NCBI GenBank assembly: GCA_032622095.1
Contig: CP136061.1
Coordinates: 117,748,754-117,812,753 of the forward strand
Source of the DNA: Siphonodentalium dalli
Lineage: Eukaryota; Mollusca; Scaphopoda; Gadilida; Siphonodentaliidae
Direction: 5' to 3'
Length of the DNA: 64,000 bases
Shown here: positions 22,529 to 34,400 of the stretch, piece after piece
Layout of the letters: every line of letters starts with the position of its first letter
How positions within the stretch are numbered: position 1 is the first letter of the stretch
Translations under genes and position numbers: made by a program
Notes under the pieces: generated by a model
Seen by the model: only the letters and a program-made list of their open reading frames with translations
The model's database searches: none
What the model was told of the DNA's origin: nothing

Positions 22529-22905
22529 TAAGTATAGCTTTAAGGTTTGATTTTGTCTGCTACATATGTCTGCCATAATATATAAGCTGACCAGACACAC
22601 ATTTTATGCGTTCAGTATATGAATATTTGCATTTTGTTTATTTATTTTCTGATAATCTCTTCCTATATGCTTGGTGGACCTAATTAACTTTACCCTTTGA
22701 TTTTCTAGTATATTCTCCCATTCATGTTCTGATGATCTAAGCAGAAAAATGTTTTACCCTATGGAATTCCAATCACATCATGGATTGAAGAATTATTCAT
22801 TGTTGTACCATGCATTTGTTAATTTTGAATGTATTTGAATGTCAGTTACAATATGAGTATGCTTGACGAATGCTTTAAAATGTTTGAACCAATTTTAGTT
22901 ATTTA

Positions 22906-23163
22906 CCCCTTTCTTTACTAAATTTTCATTGATCAGTAGTAACAGCCTTTGGAAATGTTCAGATAATAAGTTCACAAACATTTATTAAACTTTTTATCCG
23001 AACATTACCCACCAATGAATGGGAATCCTTCTGAACTTTCTGAACTGAATTTTTCTACTGTCTGTCATCTGCTCGTATGACCTGAACTTCCCTCAAAATT
23101 AATAATAGCCTTCCAATTTATACTTCATAACTGAATGCGAGAATCCATTTTGTACAGAAAGGA
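22906..23163. mobile_element. TTAA-type piggyBac-like MITE, CCCTTTCT family
   Basis: Left end 'ccctttctttactaaat' after TTTA; right end 'tttgtacagaaagga' before TTAA. The ends resemble the better-preserved copy at 62539-62767. A partial right-hand copy ends at 47791. No ORF. Confidence 0.55.
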
Positions 23164-24302
23164 TTAATCAACAAATAACCAACACATATAGAGCTTCTAT
23201 ATAATATTGTGGTAAATTTTGATATTTTTTCATCAATTTTAATACACAATATTTTTATATGAGATGTATAATTAACCCAGAATCCTTTGCACCTGGGAAA
23301 ATAGATAACCTTCCTGCAGAAATAACTTTTAGAGTTATTGTCTTACTTCTGTGTTGAAGTTAATGCCGAATTTCTGCAACTTTCATGAGTGTAAAAAATC
23401 TGTATATTAGTCAGCCAGGTTGTTTGAAAAGCCGACAAAAATCCTGTCAGATTGTATACGTCTTTCGATCTGATAGGATTTTTGTCAGTTTTTCAAAGAT
23501 ACTGTATATTAGTCTATCAAGTACTTTTTTTCTGAACTCCGGAATGTCACAAAAGTGAAAAAATAACTAGGCTTATGTTCTGGTTTCTGAATTTAAGCAC
23601 GGGAATTTGATAGAGAGAGCCACTTATTCTCGCTGCATCAGCACAGGCCAGGCACTCCAGCACCACTGGTCTACCCACACCACACATTATCGTGCATGGC
23701 ACAGGCACTATCATGCATGGCACAGGCACTGGTTTTTGTTCTTGCATTAATAATGGCTGTAGATGTCTTACATTTTACCATTAATGTTTCTAAATTCTTT
23801 AGTGCTAGACAGTATATAGTTTTCACAATATTACTGTTGCCTGATTTTCATCTCTAAACCCTATAATTTTATAGCAAGAATGAATTTACACTGTTTTATT
23901 CTAACTATATACATGTATTCAGGGTTTCATGCATACAGTTACAACAGTAACTTATATAAACCCCACTCAGTGCACTCACATCAACCCTTGAAAATAGTGT
24001 GTCTGATATTTGCAGAATGCATTGGCACAGTGTTTTTGCAAAATTTCAGGAAGCTCCAGTCATAGAAGTGTTAAAATAGTATGATAGAACTTGAAAGAGA
24101 ATCATAATCTTTTTGGATATTCTTCATTGTTTGATTATTGTTACATGCGCTTTGTTGTCTTATCTGTTGGATGACGTGTTAAGTCATGTGCATATATCCA
24201 ATAAATGATTTGATTTTTAATAGAACTAATGAGTAGGAAATGCAAATGAAAAGATCATCTCTTCCATGTGACATTTCTGGACTCGCACAAGCCTGAGTTT
24301 AG

Positions 24303-24724
24303 TGTGCCTGTCATTTGCAGAATGAGGTCCCCAGAGGGTGAATTTAGTGACGCTCTCCGCACAGTGGGCTAGCATCACCAAATTCACCCTCTGGTAACCT
24401 CATTTTTCATGGCTTCTTCTTCTGTGGGAGACATATACTCAGATTGAACTTTCTAATTGGTTAATATTCTAATGTACACCCATTGGGAACCTCAATTATG
24501 CAATGTTTTGTCTGCCAGTTTGGGGATATAGAGAAACTAAACTAAATAAGAAATTAAATCTATGTAGAGAAATTTCATCTTATAATAAAGAAACCTTCCA
24601 GAGAGGATGAGGCCTAAGTAGAATGAGGTCCCCAGAGGGTGAGTTTAGTGATGATAGCCTGCTGTGCGGAATAGCATCATTAAATTCACCCTCTGGGGAC
24701 CTCATTCTGAAATGACAGACACAC
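24303..24724. mobile_element. Bipalindromic MITE (GAGGTCCCCAGAGGGTGAA), copy 1
   Basis: Ends 'gtgtgcctgtcatttgcaga' and its near-complement at 24701-24724 are inverted. Just inside each end lies a separate palindrome of about 90 bp whose arms read AATGAGGTCCCCAGAGGGTG and TTCACCCTCTGGGGACCTCA. A unique spacer of about 210 bp joins them. Copies at 42824-43231 and 59210-59626 share the architecture; 47496-47556 is a right-end fragment. Confidence 0.8.
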
Positions 24725-24984
24725 AGCACTCTGGCTAGGACTCACACATGGTATTTCATACACTTGAGTCTAAATGTAAAACAAGATAGGTTTTGTAACA
24801 ATGGAGCTTTCCACAGAGGCCACACCCACAGCGGTAGTCCCGCCCACTGGTAAAAATACTTTATGCACATAAATATTGTCTGTTACCCGAGATCGACTTC
24901 CGAAGTGAACACATCAGCACTTGCCCTTATGTTAACTAGCTGAAACAGACTCATGTATATGATTCGTTCAAATTTGATCTTTTA

Positions 24985-25330
24985 ACCAGTTTGATTTAAA
25001 AAAAATTATTTAGATTCAATTTTTAATTTATTTTTTTAGATTGATGCTTGATCTGCTGTTGAACAAAAACAAAATAATAATTTGTTTTTTAAATTAAAAC
25101 TAAAATTAAAAACTTTAAATTAAATTTTTTTTATTTCATTTTAGATTTTTAGATTGAATCTTTAAAATTTGTTTTTATTTTTTAATTTAAATTTTTTTGT
25201 ACTTATTAAAAAAAAAATTTAATTTTAAAATTTTCTTTTTAGATTGAAACTTTTTGCTAAAAAATTCAAAAATTTGAAGAAAAAAAATTTAATTTTTTTT
25301 TATTTGTTTAAAAGATCTAATTAAAATATA
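24985..25330. repeat. A/T low-complexity block
   Basis: Dense runs of A and T with recurring 'tttttagattga' and 'aatttaaattaaa' words; no coding capacity. Confidence 0.75.
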
Positions 25331-26046
25331 AGTACGTTATAACATCTGCCGTGATACCCCGAGGCACCACACCAAATTTGGTTAAAATCGATCAAGGGCT
25401 CTGGAAGAAAAAATGCATACAGACCAGAACAGACAGACAGATCACTGAACTCTAATATATCTAAACCAGAGAACATACATTCGTTTTGCCATTAAATGTG
25501 AAAATTATGACAAGTGTCATGCTAAACGAAAAACATTGTTATAATGACGGATAAATTTATAACATCATTCCGCAAATATAAATCTCAGTATCAGGGCCTG
25601 GAACCTACGTCATAAAACAAAGTTTTTCACCGAAAAATGGCGGCTGCTCGGTGCGACTCAGTGTGAGTATTTGTCGTTTTTGCAAACTATGTACATAAAC
25701 CACTAAAAAAAATCATTGCTTATGAGCTGTAAAACTTTGTTTGCTAGCTCACAGTCATCTATACCGAGATATATATGTAACGGTTGTAAAGATTATCGCG
25801 TTCAGGTGGTTTCCGTCACCAATTTTCGAGGCATGTTTCAGAGTTTTGAAATGGTAACGCCAACATTGGCTTTTAAAACTGGAATTGTGACATAAATGGT
25901 AACGCCTACATATAATCAACATTTGATTCCAAAATCGGCAATTTGGCTGAGTTATTCCTTTCACTTGCCGAATATCACAATTAGTTTTAGGACTAGTGAG
26001 TAGTGTATGCCTTCACAGAATCACAGTTAATGGAACTTATGGAAGC

Positions 26047-26937
26047 GCAAGAGTATAATTCTTCCCTTGCTAAGATTCCCCGAATATTGCCCAGGCGAAT
26101 CGGTATACATCGGCTCAAAAGTAGACTGCTTCACTTGTGGCAGGCTAATTAATACGTTTTTCATGGAATTACTATCACAAGACATAAATGAATAAAATAA
26201 TAAGTAATTATATGACCTTTATATATCATTATTATTATAGGGAATAAGAAAAAATGTCATTCTGGTTGATGCATCATATATAATTATAGGCTAAAATAAA
26301 CCAACGTTTGATAAATGAATAAATCGCAATATCGCCACTGCTTGAGTTGAACCAGAAAGGAGCTTTAAGTTGTACATGTATTATTAAATTTTTGTTTCAA
26401 ATTCAAATATTTCTGAAATTAATAAAAGAAAAAACTTTTAATTAAAAGAAATTAATTAAAATCACAAGCTCACAAAGTCGCACTCTCGTGTACAGTGGTT
26501 ACACAACATTGTCAAACTGAAACACTTCACACAGTTTTTATGAACCCTACTCTAAAATAATTTTTGAATGTCGTGGTGTTAGGCAGTAAATTCTAACTGA
26601 TTTCCCCCAGAGACTAACGCAACGTTAACGCCATGTTCTTTTCTGTGCTGTTCAGGATATCCCTCCCTTTTCACATTTATACATGTTAAAATAAATATTT
26701 AAAACCCAGTTTTATTGGTAAGATCATCATATATAAGGTTAAAATATGCAGGTAAAAGCTGTGTTGCGTTGTGTTAATTTAGAGTTATTCCTCCTGTATC
26801 TGGGATCTTAGCCAACCGAGTCCCGTTCGACTGTTTCCGGGGGATGTTAGCGGGAATCTTCGGGGGATCTTAATTAGCACCTATTGATGGTCGGGAATCA
26901 TCGGGAGATCTTAGCAAGGGAAGAATTCTATTATTGC
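26047..26937. mobile_element. Mutator-like element, 891 bp, perfect 9-bp TSD
   Basis: TATGGAAGC flanks both sides (26038-26046, 26938-26946). Ends are inverted: GCAAGAGTATAATTCTTCCC and the complement of GCAATAATAGAATTCTTCCC, both continuing TTGCTAAGAT. Near the right end 'gggggatcttaa', 'gggatgttagc' and 'gggagatcttagc' repeat the subterminal word. No ORF. Confidence 0.85.
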
Positions 26938-28359
26938 TATGGAAGCATTAAATTCACATGTGTTTAATTATTATTGAAATTTGTTTTGCCGGCAACCATT
27001 CATACTCGCTCGTTGATATTTGATAAGTAAATAGAAAAACTTAAAACTAATTAAGGGGTACTGTACGCCATTTTCAATAAACTCCCGATAATAACAACAA
27101 TCTAATATATATAATCTAATATTATATAACCAAATAAGTAATTTGAGTCGAAGATGTATTCTGTAAACGATCAGGTTAAAAGGTTATCCTAAAATCAAAG
27201 TTAAAGCTAATCAATCCGATTCGATGGTCCCCCATATCATCAGATTCCAACAACAAATATTTTTTGAAATGCCCGCTTTAGTTATCAGAATCGGTTAAAT
27301 AACCAAACTAATGCTTACCACAGTCAAATATAGTATAAAATTGGCCTAAACCTGTTATTTATCAACATTTTGTCGGTTTGTCAAATATCTGACAAAAAAG
27401 CTACTTGAATTTCGAGTTAACCATCTTAAATTTATCCGCAAATTTGTTCCGAGGCAGTCTTCTCGTTGACTTTTACTGGGCGGGTCACTAAATATTCCAG
27501 GTGGTGAAAAATAATAGATTTTAAAAATCGATATCTGACCATTCTGAGCTTTGATTGGTGGGTTCCTCGACTCGAATAAAATATTATTTACCCCCGAAGC
27601 CAAATAAATAGTAATTGAGGGGTGCATAATCGGATTGAGTACCTTTAATAATTTGATACATATTTAATTTATGACTGGAGCCATAAAATAAGTTACGAAT
27701 TTCCGTGTACAAGATGTAATCAAATTATTTCACGGATAGTGGATTGGACAACGCGTGGCACTAATGATCGTGTAAACAATTATATTGATACGGGGCGTAA
27801 ACTGAAGCCACTTACTGAATGGTGACTATACCATAACTTAAATTTATGAGTATATGTGAGTGGTATACATATAATTTAACATTTATTTGATACATTTGTT
27901 TGAAAACTACACAAATTATTCTACAACAACAGATCTTTATTGCATGATAATGTTTTAACGACAACTATCAGACGAAACTGGAAATATGAACAAATTAACA
28001 TGGATTTAACCAACGGAAATAGAATGGAATAACAAAGTAATACTACAATCAATATGGAATAAGAGAACGAATGACAGGACATACACTTAATTAAACTAAC
28101 GAATATACAACGAGAACGTAAAAACAATGATTATGCCATCAATTTATGCTCGTCTTTATATATAGTATTATCAAATAATATATTGGCATCTCTATAAGAG
28201 CCGGATTATACGGATGGTGACTCAATTGTGAGTGCAAACAGGCCAATATTATGTGAGCATTAACGCGATGTGGGCGTTACCATTAATAGACAAATTCATA
28301 AAAATTCTTTGTGTCTTAAGAAATTTACAAACAAACCACGGGAAAGTTAATTTTTATAC

Positions 28360-29275
28360 GCCCGTTTGAAAAAACGGCCGTATTATAGTATTGGTCTGTC
28401 TAGCCGTACGGGCGTACGTCCGGGCGTCCGTCCGTTAACCTGGTTTCCGGATGATAACTTTAGTTAGAGTGAACCAAATTTAATAAAATTTGGTATGTGG
28501 GTTTATTAGCCGAAAAGTAAGTTCAAGTTCGAATTTGGGTTCCGCCCGCCAATTTTCACCGGAGTTATGCCCCTTATTTGACGTTTTTTTACTTAGAAAA
28601 TCCTTGAAATTTGTTGTCCGGATGATAACTTTAGTATAGTTTATCAGAATGAATCCAAATTTGGTATATTACTTTCTCCCACCAAAACACAGGTCAAGTT
28701 CGAACTTGGGTTCTGTCCGACCATTTTTGGCAGAGTTATGCCCCTTTTTCGACTCGGAAAATTCAGTTTTTCTTATGTTTTTTGGTTTCCGGATGATAAC
28801 TCGATTTTGGAATGTTTATACGCAAAACCCGAAATACAGCTCAAGTCCCGAATTTCGTTTTAATCCGATAATTTTTGCAAGAGTTATGGCCCCTTTTTTG
28901 ACGTAATTTGACTTAGAAAATCCCTGAAATTTGTTGTCCGGATGATAACTTTAGTTAGAGTGAACCAATTTCAATCAAATTTGGTATGTGGGTTTATTAG
29001 GAGAAAAGACAGCTCAAGTTCGAATTTGGGTTCCGTCCACCAATTTTCACCGGAGTTATGCCCCTTATTTGACGTAATTTGTTGTCCGGATGATAACTTT
29101 ACTAGAGCTTATCGGATTCAATGATAATTTGGTATATTACTTTCTCCCACCAAAACACAGGTCAAGTTCAAATTTGAGTTCCGTCCGCCAATTTTTACCA
29201 GAGTTATGCCCCGTTTTTACCAGTTTCCGCCGACCCAAGAGAGGGCGTATTTTGCACGCCCAGCGTAGCTCTTGT
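28360..29275 (+). repeat. Molluscan dispersed element with core tandem repeats
   Basis: Starts with 'acgcccgtttgaaaaaacggccgtatta' and a GTCCG-rich stretch, and ends 'gagagggcgtattttgcacgccc'. In between, units repeat 'ttgtccggatgataactttag', 'gaaccaa(a/t)tt', 'aatttggtatgtgggtttatta', 'tcaagttcgaatttgggttccg' and 'accggagttatgcccctta'. Long and short units alternate. The repeated ORFs (28649, 28942, 29090) are translations of this array. Confidence 0.8.
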
Positions 29276-29855
29276 TTTTTATTGATTCAAATTTTAGCAT
29301 TTATAATATCCCGAAACTCAATGTATACGGTTTTAAAATGAGTTTAGGCCCCGGAGAACATGAAATGTTGGCGTTAACACCTGCACGAAAATAGGAAATC
29401 GGACGCGATTTTGAATTGCGAACGCGAAATTCTCATTATAAGCAATTCTTTCCGATTTTCGGTTTCTGCATGTATTTGTCGAGATTTGCAGGTGGCATAG
29501 CTCCTTTGCTTATAATACTACATCGAAATCGATTGTATTTATTTAAAAAACGATGTCGAAGTAGCGAGTCAAACTTTATTTACAGTTAGTTTGATTTAGG
29601 GTTACCCTTCCGGTGACGTAGGTTCCAGGCCCTGAGTATATTATGATTTGACAACAAAAAAGTTGTTTGAATATAGGCAATTTAACACTGAATGTATGCA
29701 TGGATATCAAAATTAGGGTGAAGAAAGATGGCGTCGAAAAAGTCTCCGCAGCCAGCCGGCCGGCTCGGCATCTGATTGGTCAAATATATTCTAATAAATT
29801 GCCATTGGGCGGGACTATGATGTGGGCGTGACCTCTGTGGAAAGCTCCATTAACC

Positions 29856-31080
29856 TGAAACCCTGGATACATCTTTAGTGGAAATAACTTGTGCATTGTC
29901 CTGTTATCACACAATACTTTGCAACAGAGATTAACCACAGTCACCTGCAAAGTTCCCCTCCAACCATAGAATAGATACACGGTAGGGACTAGCTGTTTTG
30001 TATCTATGGATGGAGGGGGAAAATGTCCCAGGTGCCTGTGTGATTAGTTATAGAAAATGTGGTCTCTCTCCCAAACACTTATCAATATCAAATATAACAA
30101 TACCATAGTAACACACATTACATGTTAAACGTATGTGTGTCTGAATCTGGCTAATATCACCAAGAATCAAATGTGTGAGAAACATGCGGTATATGTCACA
30201 CACATTTGACTTGAAAGTTATTATAAAAGAGATTTTCAATTTATTAAGATCATAGATGTGCACAAATTATTATCGAACATCGAATCAAATGAAATTGCAA
30301 TGTTGTATAAATGTATAAATATAGTAACCTTGGCCAGATTTTAAATTTCTGTTGTTTTCCATGACCCTGAATATGAGTGACCTAGAAATCAAAATCTTTT
30401 AGTGGCTTTTCAAAGAATTTTTTGTTTTTTAATCTGGACAATAAACACTAAACCTATTGAAAACATTTTGTTTAACATAGCTTTAAAGATGTAGGGTACA
30501 TGTCTACATGACTTTTTTATGCTATTTGCAGCTATGCTAGAATTAATCGATCCATTTAACGAGGTTGCAGGCCAGTACCTCCAGTCAAATGCAGTTATGT
30601 GGTATCACTGTGAATGCTAGTGGTCGACATGAGGTATCTGCCAGTAATCTTACCGCAGTAATATTTTAAAACTGCGATAACCAAGTAAATTACCACCTCG
30701 TTAATTTTATTATGACCGCGATAACGGCAAATACAACATAGAAATTTGAAATATGTCAGTGTTCATGCAATGTCCAGCGGCATTTTCAATTATCAAGTTT
30801 TCAATTCACAAATACCATATGTTGTATCTACACCATCAGGGGGGGGGACTTTATTTTTAAGTTAACTAAACACAAATATTTCAATTAATAAATTGTTTAC
30901 GGTTTATTATTGAACATACGAAGTTCGTCACTGACCGAGATTTGAGATTGCATCATCAATGCAGCTTCACGTCATGGCCAGAAATAAAAAAATTCTCTGG
31001 TGTGGTTACAATAGAAGCACACATACATATGACAAAATATCAAGACGGCACTATTTTCAGAGCTGTCATGATAAAATTGC
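29856..31080. other. Intron 2 sequence; no gene seen
   Basis: AT-rich and apparently unique, with a poly-G run at 30838. No supported coding feature. Confidence 0.4.
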
Positions 31081-31084
31081 TAAT

Positions 31085-31215
31085 ACACTCTGCTAACAAG
31101 TGTTTAATTTGTTTGTTAATATGGCATGATTGCTGCCTCGGAAGGATAGATCGAGGCCTCAAGCTCTATCCTTCCACGATGGCACAAGTACCGTATCAAC
31201 AAACTCACTAACACA
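31085..31215. mobile_element. Foldback MITE, relative of 48361-48513
   Basis: 'acaagtgtttaatttgtttgtt' at 31097 is inverted as 'aacaaactcactaacacacttgt' at about 31198-31220, with a central 'aaggatagatcgaggc...tatccttcc' stem. Shares 'atggcacaagt(a/g)ccgtatcaac' with 48361-48513. Confidence 0.65.
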
Positions 31216-31457
31216 CTTGTCATTCTGTTTATTACACTCCACCCATTCTAGAATCTGTGAATTAAAAAAAAAAAAAGACTTTAATACAAGGTTTATTCAG
31301 GCACAAACAGCAGCATACGTGTCGTGTCCTACATGTATACAGATACAGATTCAGCAAGAACACTAATTCTAGGAAAAAGTGTGTGATCAATATAAAATGT
31401 TAGGTGTGAGAGGCCACATTGATATCTTCAAGATTGCAAAAGTTGTGCATGAATTAA

Positions 31458-31694
31458 CCCTTCCATGACTGGAGCTGCATCGGTGCAGCATTAATGATCA
31501 TGTGCCAGTGCATTCTCTTAGATTTGCGAGCCTCGCATATATGAGAGAGTGCATAATGGCCTAACAATATTTACCTTGACCTTGTAAGTCACTGCAATCT
31601 CGTATATATGCTAGGCTCCCTGTGGGATATATAAGGGAATGCACTGGCACATGATCTTTAATGCTGCACCAGCGCAGCTCCCCTCATTGAAGGG
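31458..31694. mobile_element. piggyBac-like MITE, relative of 21113-21372
   Basis: TTAA (31454-31457) on the left; TCAA, one change, on the right (31695-31698). It shares 'cccttccatgactggagc', 'gtgcattctctta', 'accttgaccttgtaag' and 'ggctccctgtgggatat' with the family. Confidence 0.7.
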
Positions 31695-32374
31695 TCAACA
31701 TGTTTTTGTTTACAATGAGCTGCACAATTTTTTTATTTTTTATTTTAATTGAACATTTTATTCTTTAGATTTCAACCCTTAAATTGAAATTTTATTGCAT
31801 AATATATGTTATTAGCCTGGAATGTGATGGTTGCATTTGGTGGCGGCATATGGCTATCGGTATGAAGAAAATGATGATGATTATTCCTGGTGAATGGAGC
31901 TGCATGCCGAAGGTAGAGAGGATAGAAATAATGATCTATTCTGTAATTTGTGTTGTACCAGTTTTAAGCTACACTGTATATGCACTGCATGGCATCAAAT
32001 ATTTAATTGATTGTTTGCTATATTTTAAGAAATTTGAAGTTGTAAGCTGAAGGATAATTAAAGATTAACCTCTTGGCTGCGATCTCAGTACTGATGTAAA
32101 ATGCATGCTGTGTACTATACATTTGTCCATACTCAATACGGACATTGGGACTTGCTTTAGCACACTGGTGGTCGGTCGCTCATTATTCATAATTTCAAAC
32201 AGTCTATGTTGTTCCTGGATTCTGAATGGATTTTTTCAACAGAATCAGTTTTGATTGTGGCCGGGATATTCCCGATGTATTTTTTCACTGGAAAAATACC
32301 AGAACTTCAATGGCCCAGCACACAACATCATGACATTAATCAGCAGTGAAGAGGTTAACAGGATTAGGAGTTAC

Positions 32375-33160
32375 ATGTAGGTCAAGTTTGAGCTATTGCC
32401 ATGGGTTGGCATCTGTCGTCAGTCTGTCTGTCTATCAACAATTGTTGTTAGCACACCCTACCAGTCACATCCCTCATCCAATCATCACCAAACTTCATAT
32501 GGATCTTCAGTGTGACTTCTAGATGGGAGCCTTGATATTTTCCGAAATTTCTTCGGCATACCCTACAGGCCACATCCCTCATCGGATTGTTACCAAACTT
32601 TATTTTTGAAATTCATTGAAAAACCTTGGACCAATAATAGACCACAATAGCGGGCTTCCTCTACGCCTATATAAGCACATTTTATGTATAAGGTGGCCCG
32701 CCCAACACCCCATCCCACCATCCATAGTATATTATGCGCCGCAGGCGCCCCTAGATCATTAGAGTATTTACTCGAGGAAGCAGACTGAACCCATCTTATG
32801 GCCGTCACATGGATATTCAGGGTGACTTCTAGATGGCAGCCATCTATTTTATATTAAATTCTTTAAAAACTGGCCGTCTGCAGCCATCTTGGATTTCATT
32901 TATCAGAAATATAATTTTAAACTTCACATGCGTGTTTAGGATAACCTCTAGTTGGGAGTTGTCAATTTTTTCCGAATTTCGTTGAAATTTAAAACATGGC
33001 TCACAGCCATGTTGGGTTTTACTCTTTACATGAGCTTACATGACTAAATAATTTGGCAGACCATACAGACCACAGCCTTCATACGATCATCACCAAACTT
33101 CATATGGATTTTCTGGGTGACCTCTAGATGGAGAGCCATTAATTTTATTTTAAAAATTAG
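32375..33160 (+). repeat. 155-bp tandem array family, second locus
   Basis: Same words as the 19360-20660 array ('gccatcttggattt', 'accaaacttcatatggat', 'gacttctagatgggagcc'). An unrelated insertion of about 200 bp (about 32615-32810) containing 'gcgccgcaggcgcccct' interrupts one unit. It has no recognised ends. Confidence 0.7.
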
Positions 33161-33164
33161 TCAC

Positions 33165-34400
33165 TCACCTGACATAATTCATACAGAATATGTTATAATT
33201 TCTTGGCGCTCACAATAAGACGTGCTGAATTTTTGTGATGCTCTTACAATGTCAGAATCTGAGACGTCTGTTTTTCTCCGACAGAGTCTAATGTAAATCT
33301 CCAGTGGATAATCGGAGTAAGCACAAGACCAAACTAGAATGCACTCAGAGAGATGCCAACGTGCGCAAAAATGTAATAAAAAATAATTAAAAAAATAATT
33401 TCACTGTATTTTACTTAATTTATTTAATTTAATTTAATGTTAGCAAAAAAAGACAATTAAAATCTTCAATAATTTTATTTAGGGGATAACTGTGTGGTGT
33501 TTTGTGATTTCGAAAAGGTACATGGCGAATATACTGTGGCAAATTTAGTTAATGGGCGACGGCGGAGCGACAAACAAATGGCTCGTAATTATCAATGAAA
33601 TGTGCGGCCATAGAAAACACTCAGCCAATTCACGACTTTTTATTTTAAATTTAATGCGCTAGATCAAATATAGTCCCCCAATTACCATCGCTCTTATCGT
33701 TAAAAATACTGATAAACATGAAAAATTGCCACCTCAAATAGAAATAAATATGCACAACAATTAGTTTCTGCATGTACCTGATGTCTTTTTCAGATGTTTA
33801 CCACTTACAAATTGCGGTTTTGATTTTACCACGATCTTGAAGTTGAATTGAAACAATGGGAAATTGTTTACTCAATACGATGTATTTCATGCCGTGTCCG
33901 TTGCGGTTTCATGTCAAGAAATTTGGTCAAATGATATCGAGACACTGACATTGGTGGGGTATAACGTTGTGGTGTTTTGTATTTTCTGAAAGTACATGTA
34001 TACAGGGCGAATGTACTGACTGAAAAAAGCCACATCGCTGGTTTGTTTATATAGCAACGAGCTAGTAACGGAAGTCAGTGCCAAGGGCGTCAACTCTATA
34101 ATCTACTCCGTAACGTCGCCGGCATGTACTGCGTAAGGGTGACGTCATGGAGTGAAATCGGTAGGGTGACACCAACGTACGTACCTACGAATCTGACTGA
34201 TCGCCATACTGTTGCGTGAGCACACGTAATGAAGGTCGCGCTACGATTTTCTGGAGGAATAGATTGCCTTGCAAGAACGGGAAATGTCGGACTTCGCAAG
34301 GAGATCGGCGAAAAGTTAGACATTATTGTTGGTCTAGGTCAAAGTACTCAGACCAGGTGATCTTCTAGATCGACTGATAAACACTCTTAAGTCCAGGCGA
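33165..34400. other. Unassigned; direct repeat about 470 bp apart
   Basis: 'gtgtggtgttttgtgattt...aaggtacat..ggcgaatatactg' (about 33490) recurs as 'gttgtggtgttttgtattt...aaagtacat..ggcgaatgtactg' (about 33967). It may be part of the terminal repeats of the retroelement that follows. From about 34060 the sequence is more GC-rich than its neighbours. No gene is recognised. Confidence 0.4.

Larger units (their letters stand above)
25591..29635. mobile_element. 4-kb TIR element nested in 24800-29851
   Basis: A 22-bp perfect inverted repeat begins TCAGGGCCTGGAACCTACGT at 25591 and ends at 29635. GTA flanks both sides (25588-25590, 29636-29638). The interior is mostly AT-rich, non-coding sequence, a second nested element (26047-26937) and a dispersed array (28360-29275). 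No transposase is found, so it is non-autonomous or gutted. Confidence 0.7.
24800..29851. mobile_element. 5-kb TIR element, outermost of a nest
   Basis: The left end AATGGAGCTTTCCACAGAGG continues for about 50 bp (...CACCCACA...TAGTCCCGCCCA). The right end at 29802-29851 is the inverted copy with few mismatches. AAC flanks both ends (24797-24799, 29852-29854), a possible 3-bp duplication. After removing the inner element 25591-29635, about 1 kb of its own sequence remains, including an A/T low-complexity block at 24985-25330. No coding region is seen. Confidence 0.7.
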
